From Thermotoga profunda AZM34c06 (lineage in GTDB: Bacteria > Thermotogota > Thermotogae > Thermotogales > DSM-5069), in assembly GCF_000828675.1 (NCBI RefSeq), contig NZ_AP014510.1, forward strand, positions 434,001 through 498,000: DNA of 64,000 nt, written 5' to 3'. The notes under the pieces are model-generated. The model made no database searches. It was given only the letters and a program-made list of their open reading frames with translations, and was not told where the DNA came from. Position 1 is the first letter of the stretch, and each line of letters starts with the position of its first letter. This document shows positions 46,341 through 54,037 of the stretch, in pieces. A program made the translations under genes and the position numbers.

Positions 46341-47181
46341 CCTTATCTCCCCTTCGTTTGTAAGCCAATATTTGCTCAAAGTCTCTGTACTTCTTTTCCA
46401 ATTTTTCTTTGTCCAGTTCTAACATCTTTAGAACCATTAGATCTATAACCAATAATTGTAGATAGCGTGTCAAAAAACCACCCTCAGAAAGAACTTCTGT
46501 TTCGACGTATGTGGGTAATAATATATCACATGATTGTGCGATTTTTGAGGCAGGTGATGCTATTGCTATAACTTTTGCACCGGAATTTCTTGAATAATTT
46601 ATGGAATCAAGAAGATCGGTTGAAGAATGACTACTCGAAATAGCCACCGCACATCCATTCTCACCAAGTTGTGCAGCAGAAATACTCTGCAAAAATGGGT
46701 TGTCAAAAAAATTCACTTGAAAACCAAACTCTTTCAACTTCAAAAAGAGATCTTTTCCAGCGATACCATCAAAACCATAAGCAAGGATCTCTATGACTTT
46801 GCTTTTGAGAATGATTTTCGCTGCAATTTCTACTTGATCTTCACTCACGAGCTGAATAGATTCTTTGAGTTCTGAAAAGATGAAGCCAAAGAAATCCTTA
46901 GTTATTTGGCTTATTCTCAGTGGATCTGGTCTCATGGTCTGCAACAAATTTATTTCCTGTGCAATTGCGATTTTTAAAGTTCTGAATCCAGAAAAGCCAA
47001 GTCTTTTGCATAGATCGACAACTGTAGAAGGTGAGGCGTTGCATAAACGGGCGAATTCAACGATATTCATCTGCAAAACCTTTGTTGGCTGTTCTATAAT
47101 GAATCTTGCTATTCGCTCTTGTGATTCACTCAAAGTGGGTAATACATCTTTCATGCTTTGAAAAACACTCACAATATTCAT
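46330..47181 (-). CDS. RpiR-family transcriptional regulator (HTH plus SIS)
   Basis: 283 residues. N-terminal HTH_6 domain (LPTLSESQERIARFIIEQP, LCNASPSTVVDLCKRLGFSG) and C-terminal SIS sugar-phosphate domain (EILAYGFDGIAGKDLFLK, AVAISSSHSSTDLLDS, AKVIAIASPAS). Presumably senses the phosphorylated product of the adjacent kinase and controls the importer operon. Overlaps the permease gene by four and the kinase by eleven bases. Confidence 0.9.
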   Translation of the reverse strand: MNIVSVFQSMKDVLPTLSESQERIARFIIEQPTKVLQMNIVEFARLCNASPSTVVDLCKRLGFSGFRTLKIAIAQEINLLQTMRPDPLRISQITKDFFGFIFSELKESIQLVSEDQVEIAAKIILKSKVIEILAYGFDGIAGKDLFLKLKEFGFQVNFFDNPFLQSISAAQLGENGCAVAISSSHSSTDLLDSINYSRNSGAKVIAIASPASKIAQSCDILLPTYVETEVLSEGGFLTRYLQLLVIDLMVLKMLELDKEKLEKKYRDFEQILAYKRRGDKGVF

Positions 47182-48080
47182 ATTCTTACCCCCGCTTTGC
47201 TCTTTTTAAGATAGGCATAAATCAATATAACTACGGTTGTGAAAATATAGGGAACAGCCATCAGGAGTTCGGCTGGGATTTTTGAGAAAAGTTGGAGAAA
47301 GCTCGAGAGAAAACTGAACAATCCAAAGATCAAGCAAGACAAAACAACTGTGAATACCCTTTCTCCTCCTATGATAACGGCGACGAGGGCTATCCATCCA
47401 CGGTTATTACTCATACCAGATACAAAGGATCTCATAGGTAAAGACAGAACAGCTCCTGCAAGACCTGTGAAAAGGCCACTCAAAAGAAAGCTCGTGATTA
47501 TCATTTTATCAACATCTATGCCAAGATTTCTCGCAACGATTGCGTCTTTTCCAACGGCTTTTATTTGGTATCCCAACACGGTTTTGTTAACGATTGCATA
47601 ACATACAAAGACAAGTATGAAGGTTATATATTCCAAGACATTGTATCCGCTTAGTATTTTACCAATGAAAGGAACATCATTAATGAATGGTAGTTCTATT
47701 TTATTAAAGATTGGTACGTTTTGGGACACAACCGTGCCTTTCGAACCAAAAAGATGAACCATAAGAAAACTGGTGAGTCCATTTGCAAAGAGATTGATTG
47801 CCAATCCAGCAAGAAAGATATTTGCCTTTAATTTCATCGCAATGACAATCAACATTGCATAGATACAGCATATTGAAATAGATACTAAAATGGCCGTCAA
47901 AAAACTTTTAGTTTTGTCTGCGATATATATAGCCATGAATGCCGCGGTGAGCATCATACCTTCAAGGGCGATATTCAACTTCCCAACGAGGTGTGTAAAC
48001 ATTCCTCCCAAGGCAGCCAAAATTATCGGGACAGATGATGAGATCACCGAGTGTATGAAATCAGCTACCATAATCTGCAA
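47178..48080 (-). CDS. BMP-type ABC permease 2 (YufQ-like)
   Basis: 300 residues, about eight helices; GGMFTHLVGKLNIALEGMML, FLAGLAINLFANGLTSFL, AVGKDAIVARNLGIDVDK and VAVIIGGERVFTVV are typical of nucleoside ABC permeases. ATG 48080 overlaps the preceding permease by 20 bases. Confidence 0.9.
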   Translation of the reverse strand: MQIMVADFIHSVISSSVPIILAALGGMFTHLVGKLNIALEGMMLTAAFMAIYIADKTKSFLTAILVSISICCIYAMLIVIAMKLKANIFLAGLAINLFANGLTSFLMVHLFGSKGTVVSQNVPIFNKIELPFINDVPFIGKILSGYNVLEYITFILVFVCYAIVNKTVLGYQIKAVGKDAIVARNLGIDVDKMIITSFLLSGLFTGLAGAVLSLPMRSFVSGMSNNRGWIALVAVIIGGERVFTVVLSCLIFGLFSFLSSFLQLFSKIPAELLMAVPYIFTTVVILIYAYLKKSKAGVRI

Positions 48081-49101
48081 CCTTCTTTTTGATCAAGAGT
48101 ATCACAAATGCTTCTGCAGTGATCAAGTAAAATATTGTGGCTTGGATGATTTTGGAGATCTCTGGAGTTACATCTGCCATAATGGAGCTGATCTGCGCTC
48201 CTGCCTCGAGATACGAAAAGAGCAAGGCAGAAGGTATGACAAAGATGGGATTGTTCCTTGCGATCAATGCTACGGCTATGCCATTGAAACCATAGCCAAA
48301 AGAAAAACCTTTTATCATACGTCCATGTACACCTAAAACATCTATAATTCCTCCAAGACCCGCCAGTCCACCACTCAAAAGTAATGTAACAAGCCAGATC
48401 ACAGAAACTTTTATTCCACCATACCTGGCAAATTCATAGTTTGAACCTACTACTTTGATTTGATATCCAAAGGACGAAAACTGCATTATGAAGTAAATCA
48501 AAATCGTCAGAGCAAGTGCCAGGAAAATACCACTATGAAGATCTGAAGGTAACATTATCTTTGAAAACATAATAGAATTACTGATATATCTTGACGCTGA
48601 AAGACCGGCAAATGGATCTCTAAGAGGACCATTCAAAAAATAATCAACGATATAGATCAGAGCCTGACTTATCAGATATGAAGATAGTAGTTCATTTACT
48701 TTGAAAAAGACCTTCAAAAAACCACAAAGGACTCCTATTAATCCACCAGCAACGAAAGCCACCGATAAAATCAGGAATATGGAAATTTCTCTGTTCAAAT
48801 CTGTGAGATGAAGCGCCACAAATGTTGCGCACAATGTACCAAAATACAGTTGACCTTCCAATCCAAGATTAAAGGTACCTGCTGAAAAGGCGATTACAGC
48901 ACCAAGCCCAGTTAAAATCAATGGTATAGATCCACTCAATGTATTACCAAAAAAATAGGTATTACTTATAGGTCCCAAATAGAACCATTTCATTGCCAGT
49001 AATGGATTTTCACTTGTGAGTGAAATTATCATTGAGCCACACAGAAAAGATACAATTACTGTGAAAAAGAAAATCTTAAACCAATTCTGCTCTATTTTCA
49101 T
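48061..49101 (-). CDS. BMP-type ABC permease 1 (YufP-like)
   Basis: 346 residues, ten or so helices; GAVIAFSAGTFNLGLEGQLY, VNELLSSYLISQALIYI, YEFARYGGIKVSV and GYGFNGIAVALIARNNP follow the family order. It overlaps the ATPase gene by 26 bases; a GAGG site within that gene supports ATG 49101. Confidence 0.9.
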   Translation of the reverse strand: MKIEQNWFKIFFFTVIVSFLCGSMIISLTSENPLLAMKWFYLGPISNTYFFGNTLSGSIPLILTGLGAVIAFSAGTFNLGLEGQLYFGTLCATFVALHLTDLNREISIFLILSVAFVAGGLIGVLCGFLKVFFKVNELLSSYLISQALIYIVDYFLNGPLRDPFAGLSASRYISNSIMFSKIMLPSDLHSGIFLALALTILIYFIMQFSSFGYQIKVVGSNYEFARYGGIKVSVIWLVTLLLSGGLAGLGGIIDVLGVHGRMIKGFSFGYGFNGIAVALIARNNPIFVIPSALLFSYLEAGAQISSIMADVTPEISKIIQATIFYLITAEAFVILLIKKKVADYGS

Positions 49102-50605
49102 TGGACAACATCGCCTCGATCAACTCACTTTTTTTCATCATATGAGTATTTTCAAAATGCTTAACCAATTTACCTTTTGACATTACCAAAATTCTGTCGC
49201 AGATTCTTAGTATTTCGTCAAGGTCACTGGAATAGATGAAGATGGACGATTTTTGTTCGCACAAATTCAGGAAGGCTCTATGCACGAAATTTGTAGATCT
49301 CAGATCCAAGCCAGAAGTTGGATCGCATGTGATTAATAATTTTGGTTTTGAACTCAATTCTCTTGCTATCACAACTCGTTGCATGTTTCCACCTGAGAGG
49401 ATCTCAACCGGATGCCAAACAGAAGAAGTTTTGATTTCATACTCTTTCAAAAGTTGGTCAGACCATTCTTCAATCTTTTTATGTTTGAGCCAACCAAGAT
49501 AAGAAAATTTTTTATAATTACTGATGATCAAATTGTAAGCTGTTGGAAGACTCATTGAAAGTCCGATCTGAATCTTTTTTTGAGGAATATAGCCAATGCC
49601 GATTTTTCTTCTTTCACCTATGTCTTGAAAAGTTATATCTTTTCCAAGAAAAATGAGCCTTCCCTGTGATGCTCTTCTCATACCAACTATTGTCTCGGTT
49701 AATTCAATCGCTCCAGATGAACCAAATCCCACCACTCCCAATATTTCACCTTCCCTAACGTGAAACGATACAGGCCCAATTATCTGCCTGTCAGTTGCAA
49801 AGGTGAGATTCTCAACGGTTAATAGATTTTTTTTGATTCTATTGGTCGGCTGTTTACGAATAACTTCTGTTTCACCTGCCATTATTTGAGAGAGTTCTTT
49901 CACAGATGGTTTGTTTTCATCTGAAGAGTATACGGTAATGCCATTTCTCAAAATCGTTATTTGGTCTGATATAGTGAGTGCATCTTGTACATTATGTGTG
50001 ATGAAAATAATTGTTTTTCCAGATTTTTTGAGTTTTTTCACTACTTTGAAGAATTGTTCGGATTCCACTTCGGTGAGATATGAAGTTGGTTCATCGAATA
50101 TTAAGATATCTGCCGCAAGATACAAAATTCTCAATATCTCTGTTTTTTGTCTTTCCGCAATTGGTAGATCAGCTACTTTCCTGTCAAGATCAACAAAGAG
50201 ATTGTTCTGCTCCATTATCTTGTTGATCGTTTCTATGGCTTTTGATGAATCAAAAAAGGCAAAAAATTTTGAAGGCATCTTTTGCAAAACGATATTCTCC
50301 AAACTTGTGAAGTCTTCTATCAAACTCAGATTCTGTTGAACCATTGCTATACCATGTTTCAATCCATCATGCTGGTTTTTTATGTTCACTTGCTTGCCGT
50401 TCAGAAATATCTTTCCACTGTCCATTTTTTCCAGACCGCACAGAATTCTCATCAAAGTCGTTTTACCTGCACCATTTTCTCCAAGTAATGTGTGAATTGT
50501 GCCTTTTTCAACGCGGAGATTTGCCCCTTTCAATGCCACTGTATGACTCGTCGGAAAGGTTTTGTAGATTTCTCTCATTTCGACACAGGCGCTCATTTCA
50601 CTCAC
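49076..50605 (-). CDS. BMP-type ABC ATPase (YufO-like, double domain)
   Basis: 509 residues. Domain 1: GENGAGKTT, LPIAERQKTEILRIL (diverged signature), IFDEPTSYLTEVE. Domain 2: GFGSSGAIE (weak Walker A), LSGGNMQRVVIAREL, CDPTSGLDLR. Domain 2 retains a signature but its Walker B lacks the usual acid run. Eight-base overlap with the binding protein gene. Same type as the ATPase at 13.2 kb. Confidence 0.9.
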   Translation of the reverse strand: MSEMSACVEMREIYKTFPTSHTVALKGANLRVEKGTIHTLLGENGAGKTTLMRILCGLEKMDSGKIFLNGKQVNIKNQHDGLKHGIAMVQQNLSLIEDFTSLENIVLQKMPSKFFAFFDSSKAIETINKIMEQNNLFVDLDRKVADLPIAERQKTEILRILYLAADILIFDEPTSYLTEVESEQFFKVVKKLKKSGKTIIFITHNVQDALTISDQITILRNGITVYSSDENKPSVKELSQIMAGETEVIRKQPTNRIKKNLLTVENLTFATDRQIIGPVSFHVREGEILGVVGFGSSGAIELTETIVGMRRASQGRLIFLGKDITFQDIGERRKIGIGYIPQKKIQIGLSMSLPTAYNLIISNYKKFSYLGWLKHKKIEEWSDQLLKEYEIKTSSVWHPVEILSGGNMQRVVIARELSSKPKLLITCDPTSGLDLRSTNFVHRAFLNLCEQKSSIFIYSSDLDEILRICDRILVMSKGKLVKHFENTHMMKKSELIEAMLSNENRAELV

Positions 50606-51587
50606 CGAGAACTTTGATCGTCCCTTGTCTTAATTTTTCAAAAAGATCGAGCATCTTTTCTCTGATTTGTTCAGGTACGTTTCGTAGATAATAAGGATCA
50701 TCAAAAGTGAAACTGATCACACCTTCTTTTATTCCCCATCGTTCACTGGTTCCAAAAGGTAATTTTCCCTGGTAAGCCCTTTTGAGAACATCGTAGATCG
50801 CCACATCTGCTTTTTTTAATACACAAGCCAGGATTGAATTTGGTGATAGATAGATGATGTTTGAGTCGACGCCAATAATATACCTACCAAACTCTTTTGC
50901 CTTTTGAATGGCACCGACACCTGTGCCGCCCGCAACCAAGAAAATTACATCAACGCCTTGTGAAAATTGCATCTGGGCTAATTCAGCACCCTTATTCGGA
51001 TCTGCCCAACTTCCTGCCACAGAAAATAAGACCTCAATTTTCTCGTCAACATTCTTGGCGCCATTTTCATAAGCGGGCTTCATCTTCTCCATCATGGCTG
51101 GGTAGATATCACCTGCAATCATGCCGATTTTCAGTTCTTTGTTTGCCCCGCGAAGATCACTCTTTGTCACAAGACCTGCAAAATAACCTGCAAGGTATGC
51201 CATCTCTTCGTCCTTGAAGCCAAGTGAATAAACATTGGAGAGATTTGGAGCGATTCCATCTATAAGTGCAAATTTTTGATTTGGAAAGATTCTGGCTGCC
51301 TTTTCAACGCTTTTTGGCATTCCTTCCGTAAATGTCACTATCAGATCGTATGACTTGGTTGATGCAAGGCTGATCAACAAAGGTTCCCATTTAGCCGAAT
51401 TGTAACCTCCTTCGATGACCTTCACATCGAATCCAAGTTCCTTCGATGCACGTGTCGCGCCTTCTACCATCATTTCATAAATTGCATTTCCACCCACTTC
51501 ACCAGTTATCAAGAGTGCCACACTGTAACCTGTAACGATCACAGAAAAAATTGTTGTGATGAATACGATGATTTTCTTCACTTTCAC
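50598..51587 (-). CDS. BMP/PnrA-family substrate-binding protein
   Basis: 329 residues from GTG 51587 (GTG 51581 also possible; GAGGTGA upstream). An N-terminal hydrophobic signal has no lipobox Cys, unlike BmpA/PnrA lipoproteins. Fold marks: LLITGEVGGNAIYEMMVEGA, YDLIVTFTEGMPKSVEKAA, FPNQKFALIDG, LGFKDEEMAYLAGYFAGLVT, and VIFLVAGGTGVGAIQKAKE. PnrA-type proteins bind purine nucleosides; the ligand here is unproven. First gene of the minus operon ending with the FGGY kinase. Confidence 0.9.
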   Translation of the reverse strand: MKVKKIIVFITTIFSVIVTGYSVALLITGEVGGNAIYEMMVEGATRASKELGFDVKVIEGGYNSAKWEPLLISLASTKSYDLIVTFTEGMPKSVEKAARIFPNQKFALIDGIAPNLSNVYSLGFKDEEMAYLAGYFAGLVTKSDLRGANKELKIGMIAGDIYPAMMEKMKPAYENGAKNVDEKIEVLFSVAGSWADPNKGAELAQMQFSQGVDVIFLVAGGTGVGAIQKAKEFGRYIIGVDSNIIYLSPNSILACVLKKADVAIYDVLKRAYQGKLPFGTSERWGIKEGVISFTFDDPYYLRNVPEQIREKMLDLFEKLRQGTIKVLGE

Positions 51588-51633
51588 TCACCTCTGTTGT
51601 AAAATCGTATTGGATGTAGCGAGAACCAAATAT

Positions 51634-51648
51634 CCGAAATTATTTCGG
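51634..51648. promoter_or_regulatory. Palindrome upstream of the BMP operon
   Basis: Perfect 15-base dyad CCGAAATTATTTCGG, with a further half-like TTTCCGAAA at 51652-51660. It sits about 50 bases ahead of the BMP operon and about 140 bases ahead of the DUF1292 gene, in the 199-base divergent gap. Candidate operator for the RpiR protein of the operon or the GntR protein at 52.1 kb. Confidence 0.45.
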
Positions 51649-51786
51649 TACTTTCCGAAAATATTTTACCACAGATTATCTCACTGTCAAATCTTTTGTT
51701 TATACTTTTGTTTTCAAAAATCAAATTATTATCATTGTTTTGTGGTATCATGTAATTACAACATTGCTTTTTGAGGAGCTGATATT

Positions 51787-52131
51787 ATGCAAAAAGAGGA
51801 TTTTGAAGTTTTCGTTCTAACCGACGAGAACAACGTTGACCATCATTTTGTGTTACTTGCCAAGATCGAGGACTCAGGTAAGGAATACTGGGTTTGTGAA
51901 GAAATAATGGTCGACGAAAAAGGTGAAATCACAGATTTTGGTGAAATCTATCCATTCCAGGTCAAAGAAGGCGAAAATGGAGATCTCTTCGTTGATTCTA
52001 TAGAAACCGAAGAAGAGTTCGAGAGAGTCTCGGCGGCTTGGAATGAGCTCTTAGAGAAAGATGATGAACTAAGAGGTATGCTCGATGTTGAGGAGCACGA
52101 ACATGAACACGACGAAGAGGAGGACAACTGA
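51787..52131 (+). CDS. DUF1292 protein with acidic His-rich tail
   Basis: 114 residues, DUF1292-type core (DFEVFVLTDENNVDHHFVLL, YWVCEEIMVDEKGEI, FVDSIETEEEFERVSAAWNE). The function of the family is unknown. The last 15 residues are acidic with alternating His (EEHEHEHDEEEDN), which could hold a metal ion. The codons for this tail supply the GAGGAGG that precedes the next gene. GAGGAG lies before ATG 51787. Confidence 0.82.
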   Translation: MQKEDFEVFVLTDENNVDHHFVLLAKIEDSGKEYWVCEEIMVDEKGEITDFGEIYPFQVKEGENGDLFVDSIETEEEFERVSAAWNELLEKDDELRGMLDVEEHEHEHDEEEDN

Positions 52132-52136
52132 TAACT

Positions 52137-52808
52137 TTGCAAAAAAGTTATTCAGTTGAATCGATTTACAGAGATCTAAAAGCCAAGATCGAGAGTGGAC
52201 ATTATTTGGCGGATAACAGACTGCCAGATGAAAAGCAGTTAGCAAATCTCTATGGTGTTGGCAGACAAGCTGTTCGAATGGCTATCGAAAAACTCGTAGA
52301 GGAAGGTGTCGTGAAGAGAGTCAAAGGTCACGGCACCTTTGCTATTTTCAAGCCAAAAAAACAATTATTGGGACTGATCGACGATTGTTGGACTTTTGAA
52401 TTCATTCGAAAAAATCTCGCTAATGTTCCAAAAGAATACGACTATTTCAAAAAGAATATGCCTGCACTGTCATTTGAGATAACGTGGTATAAAGAAAAAA
52501 GCCGCGTGTGTTTTGAGAGATGTTTTTTGGATCCTATCAAGAACCCCATGGCTCTCAAGCTTTTGCAATCACAGGATAATATTCACCCAGTGGATTTTTG
52601 TATCCAGACCTTGGATTCAGGTGTAGTTGAGGAACACATCGAACTTGTGAAAATTCCAAGGGCTCTTTCGAAGCATTTGGATCTTGAAGATAAAAACTTT
52701 GTGATCAGACGCACCGTATTTTTGTCAAACCATATTGGTGAATTGTTCGCGTTCTCATTACTTTATTACCATCCCTCTGTTCAAATCATCCAAATACATA
52801 GAATTTAA
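52137..52808 (+). CDS. GntR-family regulator, UTRA type
   Basis: 223 residues. Winged-helix SVESIYRDLKAKIESGHY, RLPDEKQLANLYGVGRQAVR and VKRVKGHGTF, then a C-terminal effector domain of UTRA/HutC style (VCFERCFLDPIKNPMALKLL, VEEHIELVKIP, FVIRRTVFLSN, GELFAFSLLYYHP). TTG start five bases past the DUF1292 stop; GAGGAGG is 13 bases upstream, so coupling is likely. Possible controller of neighbouring operons. Effector unknown. Confidence 0.88.
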   Translation: MQKSYSVESIYRDLKAKIESGHYLADNRLPDEKQLANLYGVGRQAVRMAIEKLVEEGVVKRVKGHGTFAIFKPKKQLLGLIDDCWTFEFIRKNLANVPKEYDYFKKNMPALSFEITWYKEKSRVCFERCFLDPIKNPMALKLLQSQDNIHPVDFCIQTLDSGVVEEHIELVKIPRALSKHLDLEDKNFVIRRTVFLSNHIGELFAFSLLYYHPSVQIIQIHRI

Positions 52809-52955
52809 AAGCCGGGTTTCATGTTTTTTTGTTTACAATAATGTCACGCAATTGACTTGAACCTAAATTTGAACCACATCGTCTAAAAGATGGAATGTGA
52901 ATGGAACCCCCCACCCTCCTTTTGACACATAGATTGACTTTATAAAGGTTCACTC

Positions 52956-52980
52956 AGGGCGATCAAAAGATCGCCCTTTG
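52956..52980 (+). terminator. Intrinsic terminator after the GntR gene
   Basis: 8-bp stem AGGGCGAT / ATCGCCCT with a six-base loop, then TTTGTTTAT. The 145 bases between the gntR stop and the stem hold no gene I can recognise; they include a pyrimidine run CCCCCCACCCTCC near 52906-52919. Confidence 0.82.
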
Positions 52981-53049
52981 TTTATAGTGAGGTATTGAAT
53001 CGTATTCGAGATTAAGATTGTGCAGATTGGAGAAGAACTCGATTTTATC

Positions 53050-53895
53050 TCAAACAATTTGGTCAAAGTTGACGATCTGTAGGATATCACCTTTTAGAAT
53101 CATCGCATAGATGCCGTTTTTTGTTAATAAATTCACTGTACTTTCATTTAAGCTCATACCAGCATATATAAAAACAAGCTCGTATTCTTTCAACATAGGT
53201 ATGAAATCTTTCAAGATCTTTGTCTTTTCAATGAATTGTTCGACATATTTTATCCTATCTGGTGAACTCTTTATCTCTGTAACGAAAGCTCGCTTTTTCT
53301 CGTTGCATAGCACAAGTAGGTCTATTTCTAACTCTCTTTCGCCAGTACGCGTGTAATACCTTTGAGTCACCGTGTCAGGATCACAATCAAAGTATTTCTT
53401 GATTGCCTGAGGCATCGAAGGTGCAAAGATATCTTCTACCAGTGTCCCCATCTTGTTTGCCAAATTACCCCATTGGCGTCTCATTTCTTCTATATTTTGA
53501 TCAACTTTTTTCTTGTATTCTTCAAGGTTCAGATCTCTCTTTTTATTCAATTCAGCCATTTCGTTTTTAAAGGCAAGCATTTCTTTTTTGAATTCTTCCA
53601 TACTCTGCTCTCTTTTTCTGGTTAGTTCTGCCATTTCTTTCTTAAACTCTTCCATGCTTTGATCTCTCTTTTTATTCAATTCAGCCATTTCGTTTTTGAA
53701 GGCAAGCATTTCTTTTTTGAGTTGTTCAATACCTTCTTCTCTCTTTCGGTTTGCTTCACGAACTTCGTTTTGAAAGACCATGAATTGTTCTGTCAGATTC
53801 TGAATCTGCATCTCAGTTTTTCTCTGTGCATAAACCAATTCCATTATTGCTTGTTCTAATTTATCGACTTTGTGAACAATTTCAGAGCGAGCCAC
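53050..53895 (-). CDS. Coiled-coil protein with PD-(D/E)XK nuclease-fold domain (copy 1)
   Basis: 281 residues from GTG 53895 (eight bases after GGGAGG; TTG 53901 is too close). Residues 8-140 are one long coiled coil built of near-identical units of 25, 18 and 25 residues (KREEGIEQLKKEMLAF type); the 18-residue unit lacks exactly one heptad. A linker QWGNLANKMGTLVEDIFAPS leads to a C-terminal domain with Asp192 in ELEIDLLVL and Glu207-x-Lys209 in VTEIKSS, the core of a PD-(D/E)XK fold. It belongs to a DUF3782-like group. Function unknown. Paralogue at 63103. Confidence 0.7.
   Translation of the reverse strand: MARSEIVHKVDKLEQAIMELVYAQRKTEMQIQNLTEQFMVFQNEVREANRKREEGIEQLKKEMLAFKNEMAELNKKRDQSMEEFKKEMAELTRKREQSMEEFKKEMLAFKNEMAELNKKRDLNLEEYKKKVDQNIEEMRRQWGNLANKMGTLVEDIFAPSMPQAIKKYFDCDPDTVTQRYYTRTGERELEIDLLVLCNEKKRAFVTEIKSSPDRIKYVEQFIEKTKILKDFIPMLKEYELVFIYAGMSLNESTVNLLTKNGIYAMILKGDILQIVNFDQIV
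53531..53733 (-). repeat. In-frame repeats encoding the coiled coil of copy 1
   Basis: A block beginning GATCTCTCTTTTTATTCAAT occurs at 53532 and again at 53661, 129 bases (43 codons) apart, nearly identical over about 70 bases. A shorter related block lies between. This makes the coiled coil prone to in-frame slippage or recombination. Confidence 0.85.
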
Positions 53896-53964
53896 GTACA
53901 AGCCTCCCTTTAGAATTATACAACAATTGATATCGTTTTATTTTATAGGATGGAGAGATCAAAA

Positions 53965-53994
53965 TTGTTCAACAAAAACTAAGGAGTGTATAAT
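53965..53994 (+). promoter_or_regulatory. Promoter of the radical SAM gene
   Basis: TTGTTC (53965-53970) and TATAAT (53989-53994) separated by 18 bases, about 40 bases ahead of the start codon. Confidence 0.6.
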
Positions 53995-54037
53995 TGATGA
54001 TGAAAATATTTGTAAATATTAGGAAGTGGTGAAAGAA

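Noticed and set aside
52809-52955. Segment with a pyrimidine run (CCCCCCACCCTCC) considered as an anti-Shine-Dalgarno small RNA
   Set aside because: No promoter with proper spacing and no stable fold apart from the gntR terminator could be supported.
53531-53733. Repeats considered as a CRISPR array
   Set aside because: The repeats lie in frame inside a coding sequence, vary in spacing and encode heptads, with no spacers or cas genes.
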